Source of the DNA: Saccharothrix luteola | GTDB lineage: Bacteria; Actinomycetota; Actinomycetes; Mycobacteriales; Pseudonocardiaceae | DNA length: 64,000 nucleotides | Direction of reading: 5' to 3' | Assembly: GCF_020859565.1 (NCBI RefSeq) | Contig: NZ_JAJHUO010000046.1 | Coordinates: 1 to 64,000 of the forward strand | In this document: in pieces, positions 1 through 7,936 of the stretch | How positions within the stretch are numbered: the first letter of the stretch is position 1 | How the letters are laid out: each line of letters begins with the position of its first letter | Translations under genes and position numbers: made by a program | The notes under the pieces: model-generated | What the model saw: only the letters and a program-made list of their open reading frames with translations | The model's database searches: none | Told to the model about the DNA's origin: nothing

Positions 1-121
1 GATCGCTCCGAACAACACTGACAAGTAATGTCAGTTGTCCAGTAACAATCTCAAAGGAAACCTCTTGACGAGGTTCATAAATTTACTGGCTATTCGGCAC
101 GCTGTTGAGTTCTCAAAGAAC
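1..121 (-). other. 5' leader of a leftward rRNA operon (16S off the left edge)
   Basis: Read leftward, positions 121-103 give GTTCTTTGAGAACTCAAC, the conserved leader motif that precedes actinobacterial 16S genes and carries antitermination and processing signals. It is followed by stem-loops: AACCTC/GAGGTT at 59-75, CTGACA/TGTCAG at 18-34, and an outer pairing CCAGTAA (39-45) with TTACTGG (83-89). No mature rRNA is visible, so the 16S gene must start just left of position 1. The assignment rests on the leader motif and structure. Confidence 0.8.
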
Positions 122-261
122 ACGCGCACATCATCACTCGCCGCTGTGACGCGGTTCGATCCGAGGCTTGTGATTCAGCTAAAGCTTGTGTTGGGAAACA
201 AGACGCCCTGGTCGCTCGGCTCAGACGAGCCCCGACTGGGTCTTCCGTTCCGCGGTCACCC

Positions 262-290
262 ACTCTACCACGCTAGCGGGAGCTTGGTTC
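262..290 (-). promoter_or_regulatory. Second, weaker rRNA promoter candidate
   Basis: TAGAGT (262-267, minus strand) is a good actinobacterial -10 hexamer. About 17 nt upstream lies only a weak -35 (GAACCA, 285-290). Tandem promoters are normal for rRNA operons, and this one sits between the stronger promoter at 347-375 and the leader. Confidence 0.4.
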
Positions 291-346
291 GTGACCTGCC
301 GCACTCCGTTCCGGTGTTCCCGGCCCGTTCCGCGCTGACATGGAGA

Positions 347-375
347 AAGTTACACGCAGCCGAACCGGAGGTCAA
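347..375 (-). promoter_or_regulatory. Strong vegetative promoter of the rRNA operon
   Basis: On the minus strand TTGACC (370-375) is followed after 17 nt by TAACTT (347-352). The -35 is near consensus and the spacing ideal. It drives transcription leftward into the rRNA leader. Confidence 0.65.
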
Positions 376-499
376 ATCGGGGGCGCAGCACCGCGCCACA
401 GGCTGAAACCGCAGGTCAGCAGCCCGTGCCGCACTCCAGTCCACGCTATCCGACCCGGTCCACCGGCAACAGTGTGACCGCGATCACACTCAAACGTGG

Positions 500-536
500 C
501 GAAGGCCGCCGGTCCGGGTGGGACCGACGGCCTTCG
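500..536 (-). terminator. Terminator hairpin after tyrS
   Basis: CGAAGGCCG (500-508) pairs with CGGCCTTCG (528-536), with an inner stem CGGTCC/GGGACCG around a short loop. It begins about 30 nt past the tyrS stop and separates tyrS from the downstream rRNA promoters. There is only a modest T-run, as is common in actinobacteria. Confidence 0.75.
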
Positions 537-567
537 ACGTCACGCTCGGAGAGCCTGTTCGCGCAGG

Positions 568-1851
568 TCAGAGGAGCACCCGCAGGCCGGCGGTGTTGCG
601 CTTGCCGCGCCGCACGACCAGCCACTCCCCGTGGAGGAGGTCCTCCTTGGTGGGCACCCACTCCTCGTCGGTGACCTTGGAGTTGTTCACGTACGCGCCG
701 CCTTCCTTCACGGTGCGCCGCGCCGCGCCCTTGCTGTCCGCGAGCCCGGAGCTGACCAGCAGGTCGACGATGGTCGGCGCGTCGGCCAGGCGGACCTCGC
801 CGGTCGGCGCCTCGGCCATCGCGGCCACCAGCGTGGACAGGTCGAGCTCGCGCAGCTCGCCCCGGCCGAACAGGGCCTGGCTCGCCGCGATGACCTGCTG
901 CGTCTCGTGCTCGCCGTGCACCAGGTTGGTGAACTCCTCGGCCAGCCTCTTCTGCGCGGCGCGCAGGTGCGGGGCCTCGGCGGTCTGCCGCTCCAGGTCG
1001 GCCATCTCCTCCTGGGACAGGAAGGTGAACAGCCGCAGGTAGCGGAGCACGTCGGCGTCGCCCACGTTCACGAAGTACTGGTACCAGGCGTACGGCGAGG
1101 TCATCTGCGGGTCGAGCCACACGTTGCCGCCGCCGGTGGACTTGCCGAACTTGCGGCCCTCGGCGTCGGTCACCAGCGGCGCGGTCAGCGCGTGCACGGA
1201 CTTGCCGTCGACCTTCCGGACCAGGTCGACGCCGCCGAGGATGTTGCCCCACTGGTCGGAGCCGCCGACCTGCAGCGTGGTGCCGTACCTCCGGTTGAGC
1301 TGGAGGTAGTCGTGCGACTGCAGGAGCAGGTAGCTGAACTCGGTGTAGGACATGCCGTCGCCGTCGAGGCGGCGCTTGACCGTGTCACGGGCGAGCATGA
1401 CGTTGACCGAGAAGTGCTTGCCCACGTCGCGCAGGAAGTCCAGCACGGGCATCCGGCCGGTCCAGTCCAGGTTGTTGGCCACGATCGCGCCGGTCGGGCT
1501 GTCGTCGAACTCCACGAACCGCTCCAGCTGGCCGCGGATGCGCCCGGCCCACTCGGCCACGGTGTCCAGCGGGTTGAGCGCGCGCTCCGCGGTGTCGCGC
1601 GGGTCGCCGATCATCCCGGTGGCGCCTCCGGCGAGGACGATCGGCCGGTGCCCGGCGCGCTGGAAGCGGCGCAGCATGAGCAGCGGGACGAGGTTGCCGG
1701 CGTGCAGGCTGGGCGCGGTCGGGTCGAACCCGCAATAGAGGGTGAGCGGTCCCGCGTCGAGATCCTTCCGCAGCGCGTCGAGGTCGGTGGAGTGCGCGAT
1801 CAGGCCGCGCCAGGACAGCTCATCGAGGATGTGCTCGCTCACGGTTCCCAT
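568..1851 (-). CDS. tyrS: Tyrosyl-tRNA synthetase
   Basis: Class I aminoacyl-tRNA synthetase that charges tRNA-Tyr with tyrosine at the expense of ATP in the cytosol. The 427-aa length is normal for a bacterial TyrS. The HIGH-type signature is HAGN at residues 50-53 and the KMSKS-type loop is KFGKS at 234-238. An S4-like RNA-binding domain forms the C-terminus (about 355-427). The ATG at 1851 lies 38 bp downstream of the DUF554 stop, so tyrS is probably read as the last gene of the P450-NRPS cassette unless it has its own promoter. Codons about 4-17 are duplicated at 6666-6706, which suggests the region upstream of tyrS was replaced by an insertion. Confidence 0.97.
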   Translation of the reverse strand: MGTVSEHILDELSWRGLIAHSTDLDALRKDLDAGPLTLYCGFDPTAPSLHAGNLVPLLMLRRFQRAGHRPIVLAGGATGMIGDPRDTAERALNPLDTVAEWAGRIRGQLERFVEFDDSPTGAIVANNLDWTGRMPVLDFLRDVGKHFSVNVMLARDTVKRRLDGDGMSYTEFSYLLLQSHDYLQLNRRYGTTLQVGGSDQWGNILGGVDLVRKVDGKSVHALTAPLVTDAEGRKFGKSTGGGNVWLDPQMTSPYAWYQYFVNVGDADVLRYLRLFTFLSQEEMADLERQTAEAPHLRAAQKRLAEEFTNLVHGEHETQQVIAASQALFGRGELRELDLSTLVAAMAEAPTGEVRLADAPTIVDLLVSSGLADSKGAARRTVKEGGAYVNNSKVTDEEWVPTKEDLLHGEWLVVRRGKRNTAGLRVLL

Positions 1852-1889
1852 CTTCGCCTACCGCGTCCAGCGGTTTCGTCCAGGTGGGG

Positions 1890-2630
1890 TCAGCTCACCG
1901 CGACCGCCAGTGCGGTGAACAGCGGGGCGAACAGCAGCGCGGGAAGCAGGTCCCCGGTCGGGAAGTCCTTGAGCTTGAGCAGGCGCAGCCCCACTCCGGC
2001 CAGGAGCAGGCCGCCGGTGGCGTCGAGCGCGGCGACGTGCGGGTCGGGCAGGACGCCGCCGAGCGCGAACCCGGCGACGGTGAACAACCCCTGCACCACC
2101 AGCACAGACAGGCCCGCGGCGGCCACGCCCCAGCCGAACGAGGCGGCGAACGCGATCGCGGTGAAGAAGTCGAGCATGGACTTCAGGGCGAGCTGGTCGA
2201 TGCCTCGGCCGAGGCCGTCGGACAGCGCGCCGAGCACCGCCAACGGCCCGACCGAGAAGACCAGCGAGGAGGAGACGAAGCCCTCGACGAAGCGGTGATC
2301 GCCGCCGCCGTCGTCGCGGAGGAACCGCTTCTGCAGGCCCCCGCCCAGCCGTTCGAGCCACCGCTCGATGCCGAGCAGGGAGCCGATCACGCCGCCGACG
2401 AGCATGGCCCCGAGCACGACGAGCACCGGGACGCCGCGTCCCATCGCGCCGGACAGCGCGGGGTCGGTCACGCTGACCGCGCTGAGCGCCGCGACCAGGA
2501 GGGTGACCATGCCCAGTCCCTGGGTGATCACCTCCCTGGTCCGCTCCGGGAACCTGTGCCCGACCAGCGACCCGATGGTCGCCCCGGCGAGGATGGCACC
2601 GACGTTGAGCGCCGTGCCGAGCCCGATCAT
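1890..2630 (-). CDS. DUF554 family membrane protein
   Basis: 246-aa polytopic membrane protein of the DUF554 (YdfK/YqgA-like) family. The N-terminus (MIGLGTALNVGAIL) and the GxxxG-rich membrane helices are typical, and the length is complete. Family members are thought to be transporters or channels, but no substrate is established. Its start overlaps the hydrolase stop as ATGA (2627-2630), so the two are translationally coupled. As third gene of the P450-A-PCP cassette it could export or import the cassette's product, though context is the only support for that. DUF554 proteins also occur outside biosynthetic loci. Confidence 0.85.
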   Translation of the reverse strand: MIGLGTALNVGAILAGATIGSLVGHRFPERTREVITQGLGMVTLLVAALSAVSVTDPALSGAMGRGVPVLVVLGAMLVGGVIGSLLGIERWLERLGGGLQKRFLRDDGGGDHRFVEGFVSSSLVFSVGPLAVLGALSDGLGRGIDQLALKSMLDFFTAIAFAASFGWGVAAAGLSVLVVQGLFTVAGFALGGVLPDPHVAALDATGGLLLAGVGLRLLKLKDFPTGDLLPALLFAPLFTALAVAVS

Positions 2631-3391
2631 GTGGAGAGTCCCCCAGAAAGAGTGATCAGTTCCGCGAACGCCGCCGGGTGGGTGACGTGGGCCGCGTGGC
2701 CGGCTCCCGGGATCTCCCGGAAACGCCCGTTCGGCGCCAGCGCGGCCAGGTGCAGCGCCGTCTCGCGGTGGTGCGGCAGCGTATCCGCCGCCGCCCCCGC
2801 GCCGACCACGACCGGCACGTCCAGCGCGATCGGGTCGAACAGGGGCGTGTCGAGGCTGCGGTCACCCATCTCGGTGACGAGTGCGGCCCCGTCCTCCTCC
2901 AGCTGGTGCCGGGGAGTCGCGGGTGGCCGTCCGGTGACGGCGCGGAGCAGTTCCTCGGCGACGGCCGCGGGGCCGTTCGGCTCGGTGTCGCGGACCAGCT
3001 GCTCCCACGGCGCGCTCGGCGGCCACCACGGCAGCCACCGCACGGGCGGTTCGTAGGCCACCACGGCCCGGACCAGCTCGGGTGAGCGGGCCGCGGCGCA
3101 CAGGGCGACGAGCCCGCCGTAGCTGTGCCCGGCGACGACGGACCCCGGTTGTGCCGCCAGGATGGCGGTCAGGTCGTCGACGTGGTCTTCGAGGGTGGTG
3201 GTGGCGTCGCCCAGGGCTCGGGAACCGCCCCAGCCGCGTCGGTCGTAGCCGATGACCGTCCACTCGGACAGGTGCGCGGCGACCTGGCGGAAGCTGGTGT
3301 GCCGGTCGAGTGAGCCGTGCACGAGGACGACCTTGTCCGGTCCGCCCGCGCGTTTGACGATCGTGGGTCGGCGTCCGGTTCGCGTGGTCAT
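2627..3391 (-). CDS. Alpha/beta hydrolase (type II thioesterase-like)
   Basis: 254-aa alpha/beta-hydrolase. It shows the oxyanion HGS motif near residue 26, a nucleophile elbow GHSYGG, and a late catalytic His in GAGHAAH. The ATG at 3391 overlaps the stop of the P450-A-PCP gene as ATGA, so stoichiometric co-expression is likely. That upstream megaprotein has a carrier domain but no thioesterase. By analogy with NikP2 in nikkomycin biosynthesis, this enzyme may release the aminoacyl product from the carrier or clear misloaded thioesters. It could also be a general esterase. There is no signal peptide. Confidence 0.8.
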   Translation of the reverse strand: MTTRTGRRPTIVKRAGGPDKVVLVHGSLDRHTSFRQVAAHLSEWTVIGYDRRGWGGSRALGDATTTLEDHVDDLTAILAAQPGSVVAGHSYGGLVALCAAARSPELVRAVVAYEPPVRWLPWWPPSAPWEQLVRDTEPNGPAAVAEELLRAVTGRPPATPRHQLEEDGAALVTEMGDRSLDTPLFDPIALDVPVVVGAGAAADTLPHHRETALHLAALAPNGRFREIPGAGHAAHVTHPAAFAELITLSGGLST

Positions 3392-6300
3392 GCCGTCGCC
3401 AGGATCCGGTCGGAGATGCGCGCGGGGGTGGGGTCGGCCAGCAGCTGCTCGACGTCGAGCACGTGGTCGACCTCCTGCTCGATCTTGGTCAGCAGGGTCG
3501 CGACGGCGAGCGAGTCGCCGCCCAGGGCGAAGAAGTCGGAATCGGCCTTGACCTCGGCCTGGCGGATGCCGACGCAGGTCGCGAAGAACTGGGCGATGCG
3601 CCACGTGAGCCGGGCGCGCCTGCGGTCGGGCTCCGGTGCGGTTCCCAGCGTCGGCACGGGTGGCGGTGCGGACGTCCGTGCGGGTTCCGGTGTCGGTGCG
3701 GGGAGCGCCGCGACGGGCTCCGGGGTTGGGCTTGCGGGCTGTGGCCTTGCGGGCTCGGTGGGCGTTCCGGTCCGGTCGGCCTTGCCGGTGATGCTCCTGG
3801 GCAGCTCGGCGACGACGGTGAGCGTCGCCGGGACCATGCCGCTGTGCAGGTGCATCCGGAGGTGCTTCCACACGACCGTCTCGTCGAGGTCGCCAACCAC
3901 CTGCGCTTCCAGCCGCCCGGCGCGCTCGGACACCACGGCGGCCTCCACGCCCGGTGAGGCCTCCAGCACCCGTTCGACCTCGTCCAGCTCGACCCGCTGG
4001 CCGCGGATCTTGACCTGGCGGTCGCGCCGGCCGAGGTACTCGATCGAGCCGTCCGGCAGCCACCGCGCCCGGTCGCCGGTGCGGTAGAGCAGCCTGCCGG
4101 GCTCGGCGGCGAACGGGTCCAGCCGGAACCGCTCGCGCATCAGCTCGTCGCGGCCCAGGTAGCGGCCGACGCCGAGACCGCCGACGCACAGCTCGCCCGG
4201 CTCGCCGACCGGCACCGGGCGCAGGTCGGCGTCCAGCACGTAGACCTGCTTGTTGGCGACCGGCCGGCCGATCGTCGGCGTGGTGCCGGTGTCGGTGCAC
4301 TCGTGCCAGGTGGCCATCACCGCGGTCTCGGCCGGGCCGTAGAGGTTGAGGAACCGCCGTCCGGGCACGAGCCAGCGGGCGAGCACCGCGGTGGTGAGCC
4401 GCTCACCGGCCGCCGCGGCGACCCGCAGGTCCGGCAGCGGGCCGTCCGGCAGCGCGAGCCACACCGACGGGGTGAGGATGACGGCGGTGACCCTCCGCTG
4501 CGCGAGCAGGCGCACCAGGGGCGGGCCGACGACGAGTCGCGCGGTCGGCGCGACGACGAGGGTGGCGCCGTTGAGCAGCGCGAGGACCAGGTCGGCGAAG
4601 CAGCCGTCGAAGTTCGGCGACAGGAATTGCAGCACGCGGTCGGTCGGTGCGAGCCGGAAGATGCGGCGCTGCCCGATGTGCAGGTTCACCGCGCCCTCGT
4701 GGCTGATCGCGATCGCCTTGGGCCGCCCGGTCGTGCCGCTGGTGAACACCACGTAGGCCGTGTTGCCCGAGGTGACGCCGGTGATCGGCGGGTCGTCGCG
4801 CTCGGCGGAGGTGTCGACCTCGGTCAGCACGACGCGCGCGCCGGACTGCTCGACCATGGCGCGCAGCCGTTCCGGCGGGCACGTGGGTTCGGCCAGCATG
4901 AACGCGCCGCCCGCCTTGGCGACGGCGAGCACGGAGATGACGAAGTCGACCGTGCGCTCCATGACGACGCCGACCACGGACTCGGGCTGCACGCCCCGTG
5001 CGCGCAGGTCGTGCGCGAGCGCGTTGGCCCGCCGGTCGATCTCGCCGTAGGTGTGCTCGCGGCCCTGGTCGTCCACCGCGACGGAGTCCGGCGCGAGCCG
5101 GGCGCGGTGCTCGAAGACCTGGTGCCAGCCCGCGTGCGGGCCCAGCGGGGCGGAGTGGTCGTTGAACTCGACGGTCACCCGGTGGCGTTCGACGTCGGAG
5201 AGGGCGGGCGGCGCGGTCCGCACCTCGACGGGGGCGTGCGCCGGGCAGCGGGTGTTCGCGTGGTGGCCCCACCGCACCTCGCCCGCCGGCCGGTAGTGCG
5301 GGTACCGGTCGAGGAAGCCGCGGATGGCCCACCCGCCGAGCCGTTCCGCGTACGGCGCGCCGACGCAGTAGTGGCGGCCCATGCCGAAGCCGAGGTGGCG
5401 CGTCCCGTTGCGCCGGATGTCGAGGTCGCGCGGGTGGTCGAAGACGCGCGGGTCGAGGTTGGCCGCGGCGAGGTGGACCAGGACCGTCTGCCCGGCCCGG
5501 ATCGTGGCGCCGCCCAGGTCGACGTCCTCGACGGCGAGGCGGGCCAGGTACTGGCTCGACCCGTTGCGCCGCATGAACTCGTCCACCGCCGACTCGATCA
5601 GCTCCGGCTCCTCGCGCAGGGCGCGCAGCTGGTCCGGGTGGTCGTGCAGCTGGAGCAGGCCGGTGGTCACCAGGTGGGTGAGGGTCTGGTAGCCGCCCCC
5701 GACCAGCACGATGCAGTTCGCGGCCACCGAGAACAGCTCCTCGTCGGTGCCGTCGATGCCGTCGACCAGCGCGGAGACCAGGTCGTCGCCGGGGTCGGCC
5801 ATGCGGCGGCGGGCTTGGTCGCGGAAGCCGGCGACGGCCTCGTCCAGCACGGCGACCACTTCCCGGTCGCGGACGTCGGGGAGGCTGGACAGGCTGCCGA
5901 GCAGCCGTTCGTAGGCGTCCGCCCACCGGGTCAGCAGTTCCTCGTCGCCTTCCATGCCCAGCAGGTGCGCCACGAGCTTGGCGGGCAGCTTCGCGGCGTA
6001 GTCCCCGACCAGGTCGAGCACGCCCTCCTCGGGCAGATCCGCGAGCGCCTCGTCCACCATTCGACGCATGACGTCGTCACGTGCCCGGATTTGGGCCTTC
6101 GTGAATTGGTCCCGAATGCGCGCGCGAATTGCGGCGTGCTCCGGCGGGTCCATGAAGAGCATTTGTTCGGAGACGATGCCGGCGGCGCTGGAAGCGGCGT
6201 CCAGGCCTCGTTCGTCGAGTGCCGATGCCTTGCGCGTGCGGGCCGAGGAGAACCGCCGGTGGTCGGTGAGGACGCGGGCCGCCTCGGCGTAGCCCGTGCA

Positions 6301-6450
6301 CACCCACACGCCGCCTACCTGGTCGTAGAACAGCGGACCGAGCTCGGTGACGGCGTCGATGTAGATCAACGGGTCGGCCACCACTGCGGCACGGCCGAGG
6401 TTGTGCGTGCCATGGCGCGCACGGTCGTACCCGGATGGGTTGGACAACAT
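3388..6450 (-). CDS. Cytochrome P450 - NRPS adenylation - carrier protein fusion
   Basis: 1,020-aa single polypeptide with three units. Residues about 1-410 are a bacterial P450: ExxR is EFMR (291-294), the heme loop is FGMGRHYCVG with Cys362, and the I-helix reads GGGYQT, where the usual acid before Thr is Gln. Residues about 440-890 are an NRPS adenylation domain, with A3 VFTSGTTGRPKA (568-579), LYGPAET (703-709), YRTGD and the A10 Lys890. A Pro/Ala/Thr-rich linker (893-940) leads to a carrier domain with the phosphopantetheine site FFALGGDS (Ser980). There is no condensation or thioesterase domain. Likely role: activate one amino acid, tether it and oxidise it in cis. The ATG at 6450 is preceded by a GGGGGG Shine-Dalgarno. 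The substrate is not predictable, although Asp615 in the FDG motif fits an alpha-amino acid. Confidence 0.9.
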   Translation of the reverse strand: MLSNPSGYDRARHGTHNLGRAAVVADPLIYIDAVTELGPLFYDQVGGVWVCTGYAEAARVLTDHRRFSSARTRKASALDERGLDAASSAAGIVSEQMLFMDPPEHAAIRARIRDQFTKAQIRARDDVMRRMVDEALADLPEEGVLDLVGDYAAKLPAKLVAHLLGMEGDEELLTRWADAYERLLGSLSSLPDVRDREVVAVLDEAVAGFRDQARRRMADPGDDLVSALVDGIDGTDEELFSVAANCIVLVGGGYQTLTHLVTTGLLQLHDHPDQLRALREEPELIESAVDEFMRRNGSSQYLARLAVEDVDLGGATIRAGQTVLVHLAAANLDPRVFDHPRDLDIRRNGTRHLGFGMGRHYCVGAPYAERLGGWAIRGFLDRYPHYRPAGEVRWGHHANTRCPAHAPVEVRTAPPALSDVERHRVTVEFNDHSAPLGPHAGWHQVFEHRARLAPDSVAVDDQGREHTYGEIDRRANALAHDLRARGVQPESVVGVVMERTVDFVISVLAVAKAGGAFMLAEPTCPPERLRAMVEQSGARVVLTEVDTSAERDDPPITGVTSGNTAYVVFTSGTTGRPKAIAISHEGAVNLHIGQRRIFRLAPTDRVLQFLSPNFDGCFADLVLALLNGATLVVAPTARLVVGPPLVRLLAQRRVTAVILTPSVWLALPDGPLPDLRVAAAAGERLTTAVLARWLVPGRRFLNLYGPAETAVMATWHECTDTGTTPTIGRPVANKQVYVLDADLRPVPVGEPGELCVGGLGVGRYLGRDELMRERFRLDPFAAEPGRLLYRTGDRARWLPDGSIEYLGRRDRQVKIRGQRVELDEVERVLEASPGVEAAVVSERAGRLEAQVVGDLDETVVWKHLRMHLHSGMVPATLTVVAELPRSITGKADRTGTPTEPARPQPASPTPEPVAALPAPTPEPARTSAPPPVPTLGTAPEPDRRRARLTWRIAQFFATCVGIRQAEVKADSDFFALGGDSLAVATLLTKIEQEVDHVLDVEQLLADPTPARISDRILATA

Positions 6451-6516
6451 TAATTCCCCCCAAGGAATTGGGGGCACCCGGTACCGGTGCCGCGACTTAC
6501 CGGCACCGTGAACCGC
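6448..6516 (-). promoter_or_regulatory. Candidate translation-control leader with competing hairpins
   Basis: In the mRNA leader of the P450-A-PCP gene, GGTGCCG can pair with CGGCACC, or CGGCACC can pair with the following GGGTGCC. That last segment runs into CCCCC, which can pair with the GGGGG Shine-Dalgarno just before the ATG. Alternatively AATTCC/GGAATT closes a hairpin with the Shine-Dalgarno in its loop. This 1:2 / 2:3 / 3:4 layout is typical of leaders that switch initiation on and off. The function is inferred from sequence alone. Confidence 0.4.
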
Positions 6517-6540
6517 CCCCTCGGTTAACACCCCGCGGCG

Positions 6541-6570
6541 AGTCTAGGCACAGCCGCCAGAATCGGTCAA
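6541..6570 (-). promoter_or_regulatory. Promoter of the P450-A-PCP cassette
   Basis: Minus-strand TTGACC (6565-6570), an 18-nt spacer and TAGACT (6541-6546) make a strong vegetative promoter. Transcription would start near 6534, giving a leader of about 85 nt before the ATG at 6450. The -35 overlaps the end of the tyrS-like remnant frame. Confidence 0.65.
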
Positions 6571-6704
6571 GACAGGATCAGCAGGGGTGTATCAATCAGC
6601 GGGACGGACGAACTGCGAACTGCACTTATTCCACGGCGGTGGGAAATGGAACAACTCTTTCGGACGCCGCGCCGGGACAGCTCGTCGAGGATGTGCTCGC
6701 TCAC
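6570..6704 (-). pseudogene. tyrS 5'-end remnant
   Basis: Positions 6666-6706 match the start of intact tyrS (1804-1844) at 39 of 41 bases, in the same orientation. The frame from GTG (6704) reads [10 protein letters not shown] like TyrS, then diverges after about 14 codons and stops near 6570. The two differences are a synonymous GAT/GAC and a Trp-to-Arg change. This is a decayed fragment of a tyrS copy or the scar of a recombination or insertion event. It is not a functional synthetase. The rest of 6451-6799 holds the cassette promoter and leader. Confidence 0.75.
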
Positions 6705-6799
6705 GGGCAGCCATTCCCCCGCTGCCTGGTCACCTCAGTTTGAGGCGGTGCCGCCGGTGGGTAGTCGACCCGAGGGCTCTACTGAGAGGACCACGGCTG

Positions 6800-7258
6800 A
6801 TGACCTACCCGAACCGCGACAGACGTCCCGCCGACCGTCCCACCGAGCACCTGCGCCCGACCGAGCCCGCGTACCGGGAGGAGTTGCCCTACCAGCGCGA
6901 GGAGGAGGTCGTCGAGCGCGGTGACGGCCGGGTGCGCGCCGTGCGCGTGGTGTGCGCCGTCATCGACGTGCTGTGCTGGCTGTTCGCGATCGTGCTGGCG
7001 ATCCACATCTTCCTGGTCATCGGCGGCGCCAACCCGGCGAACGGGTTCGCGCAGCTGATCGACTCGTGGTCGGCGGCGGTGTCCCTGGGCCTGCGCGACC
7101 TGTTCACGCCCGCGAACGTCGGTGTCCGGACGTTGTTCAACGACGGCCTCGCCGCGTTGCTGTGGCTGCTGATCGGCGCGGTGCTGACCAGCGTGATCAG
7201 CCGGGTGGCGTTGCCCGCGCACGAGCGCCGCGTCTGGTACCGCCGCACGGTGCGCTAG
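6800..7258 (+). CDS. Small two-helix membrane protein
   Basis: 152-aa protein with a charged, Arg/Glu-rich N-terminal cytoplasmic segment (about 1-50), a strong membrane helix (VVCAVIDVLCWLFAIVLAIH), a loop of about 45 residues, a second helix (LAALLWLLIGAVLTSVI) and a basic tail. The ATG at 6800 follows GAGAGGA, a good Shine-Dalgarno. I do not recognise a family. It is transcribed divergently from the P450-NRPS cassette, separated by the tyrS remnant, so before the insertion it would have been the divergent neighbour of tyrS. Confidence 0.75.
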   Translation: MTYPNRDRRPADRPTEHLRPTEPAYREELPYQREEEVVERGDGRVRAVRVVCAVIDVLCWLFAIVLAIHIFLVIGGANPANGFAQLIDSWSAAVSLGLRDLFTPANVGVRTLFNDGLAALLWLLIGAVLTSVISRVALPAHERRVWYRRTVR

Positions 7259-7414
7259 TCCGCCCCGCCGGTGTGGGTGACGGCGGTCGGGCGGCGTGCC
7301 TGCTTGCGCCCGACCAGGCACTACCGACCGTCACCGCGATGTCACTCGGGCGCGCAGAGGTTTGCCCCGGCTGGTCAATTGTCCTCGTCGCGTTCCCCGA
7401 CCAAGTTTGCTTGC

Positions 7415-7936
7415 GTGGCCAGCGACTTGCAGCGGAAGAAGACCTCCATCGTGTTCACCGCGATGGACTCGAACGGTGACGGGTTCCTCGAGCGGGCCGA
7501 TTTCGAGGCGTTGACGGACCGGTGGGTGCACCTCCGGGGCGCGGCCGACCCGGAACGGTTGCGGGAGATCATGATGGGCTGGTGGGACGCGCTGCGGGCG
7601 GCGTCCGACCACGACCGCGACGACAAGATCACGGTGGACGAGGTGCTGACCGTGGTGGAGGACCTCGGCACCATGCTCGACCTGGTGGTGGCCACGGCGG
7701 AGTCGATGTTCGAGGCGGTGGACGAGGACGGCGACGGCCTGGTCTCCGCGCCCGAGTACGGCCGGATGATCCACGCCTGGACCGGCGACGACGCCCCGAC
7801 CGACGCCGTCTTCGCCCGGCTCGACCTCGACGGCGACGGCTCGATCTCGAAGTCCGAGTTCGTGCAGCACTGGGTGGAGTTCTGGGCGGGCGACGACGCG
7901 GACGCGCCCGGCGCCCACGTGTTCGGCGAGGTCTAG
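7415..7936 (+). CDS. EF-hand calcium-binding protein (calerythrin-like)
   Basis: 173-aa cytosolic protein with four EF-hand loops at residues 18-29, 65-76, 103-114 and 137-148. All carry Asp at positions 1, 3 (Asn in loop 1) and 5, and an acidic residue at 12, so all four look able to bind calcium. Length and layout match calerythrin of Saccharopolyspora and other actinomycete sarcoplasmic-type calcium buffers. The GTG at 7415 (VASDLQRKK) is chosen because family proteins begin this way. No clear Shine-Dalgarno is seen, so translation may be leaderless or weak. The role is presumably calcium buffering or sensing. Confidence 0.9.
   Translation: MASDLQRKKTSIVFTAMDSNGDGFLERADFEALTDRWVHLRGAADPERLREIMMGWWDALRAASDHDRDDKITVDEVLTVVEDLGTMLDLVVATAESMFEAVDEDGDGLVSAPEYGRMIHAWTGDDAPTDAVFARLDLDGDGSISKSEFVQHWVEFWAGDDADAPGAHVFGEV

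Noticed and set aside
426-4300. Long open frames on the opposite strand of tyrS, the P450-A-PCP gene and most other genes
   Set aside because: They are Arg/Pro/Gly/His-rich shadows produced by high GC content. They lack domain motifs and overlap clear genes.
6529-6531. GTG at 6531 as the start of the P450-A-PCP gene (with a TTA codon next, which would hint at bldA control)
   Set aside because: It lies within a few bases of the predicted transcription start and has no Shine-Dalgarno. The ATG at 6450 has a strong one and fits P450 homology.
1804-6706. The 41-bp repeat as the target-site duplication of an insertion sequence
   Set aside because: It is far longer than typical duplications (2-14 bp), carries mismatches and codons of tyrS, and no transposase or terminal inverted repeats are present.
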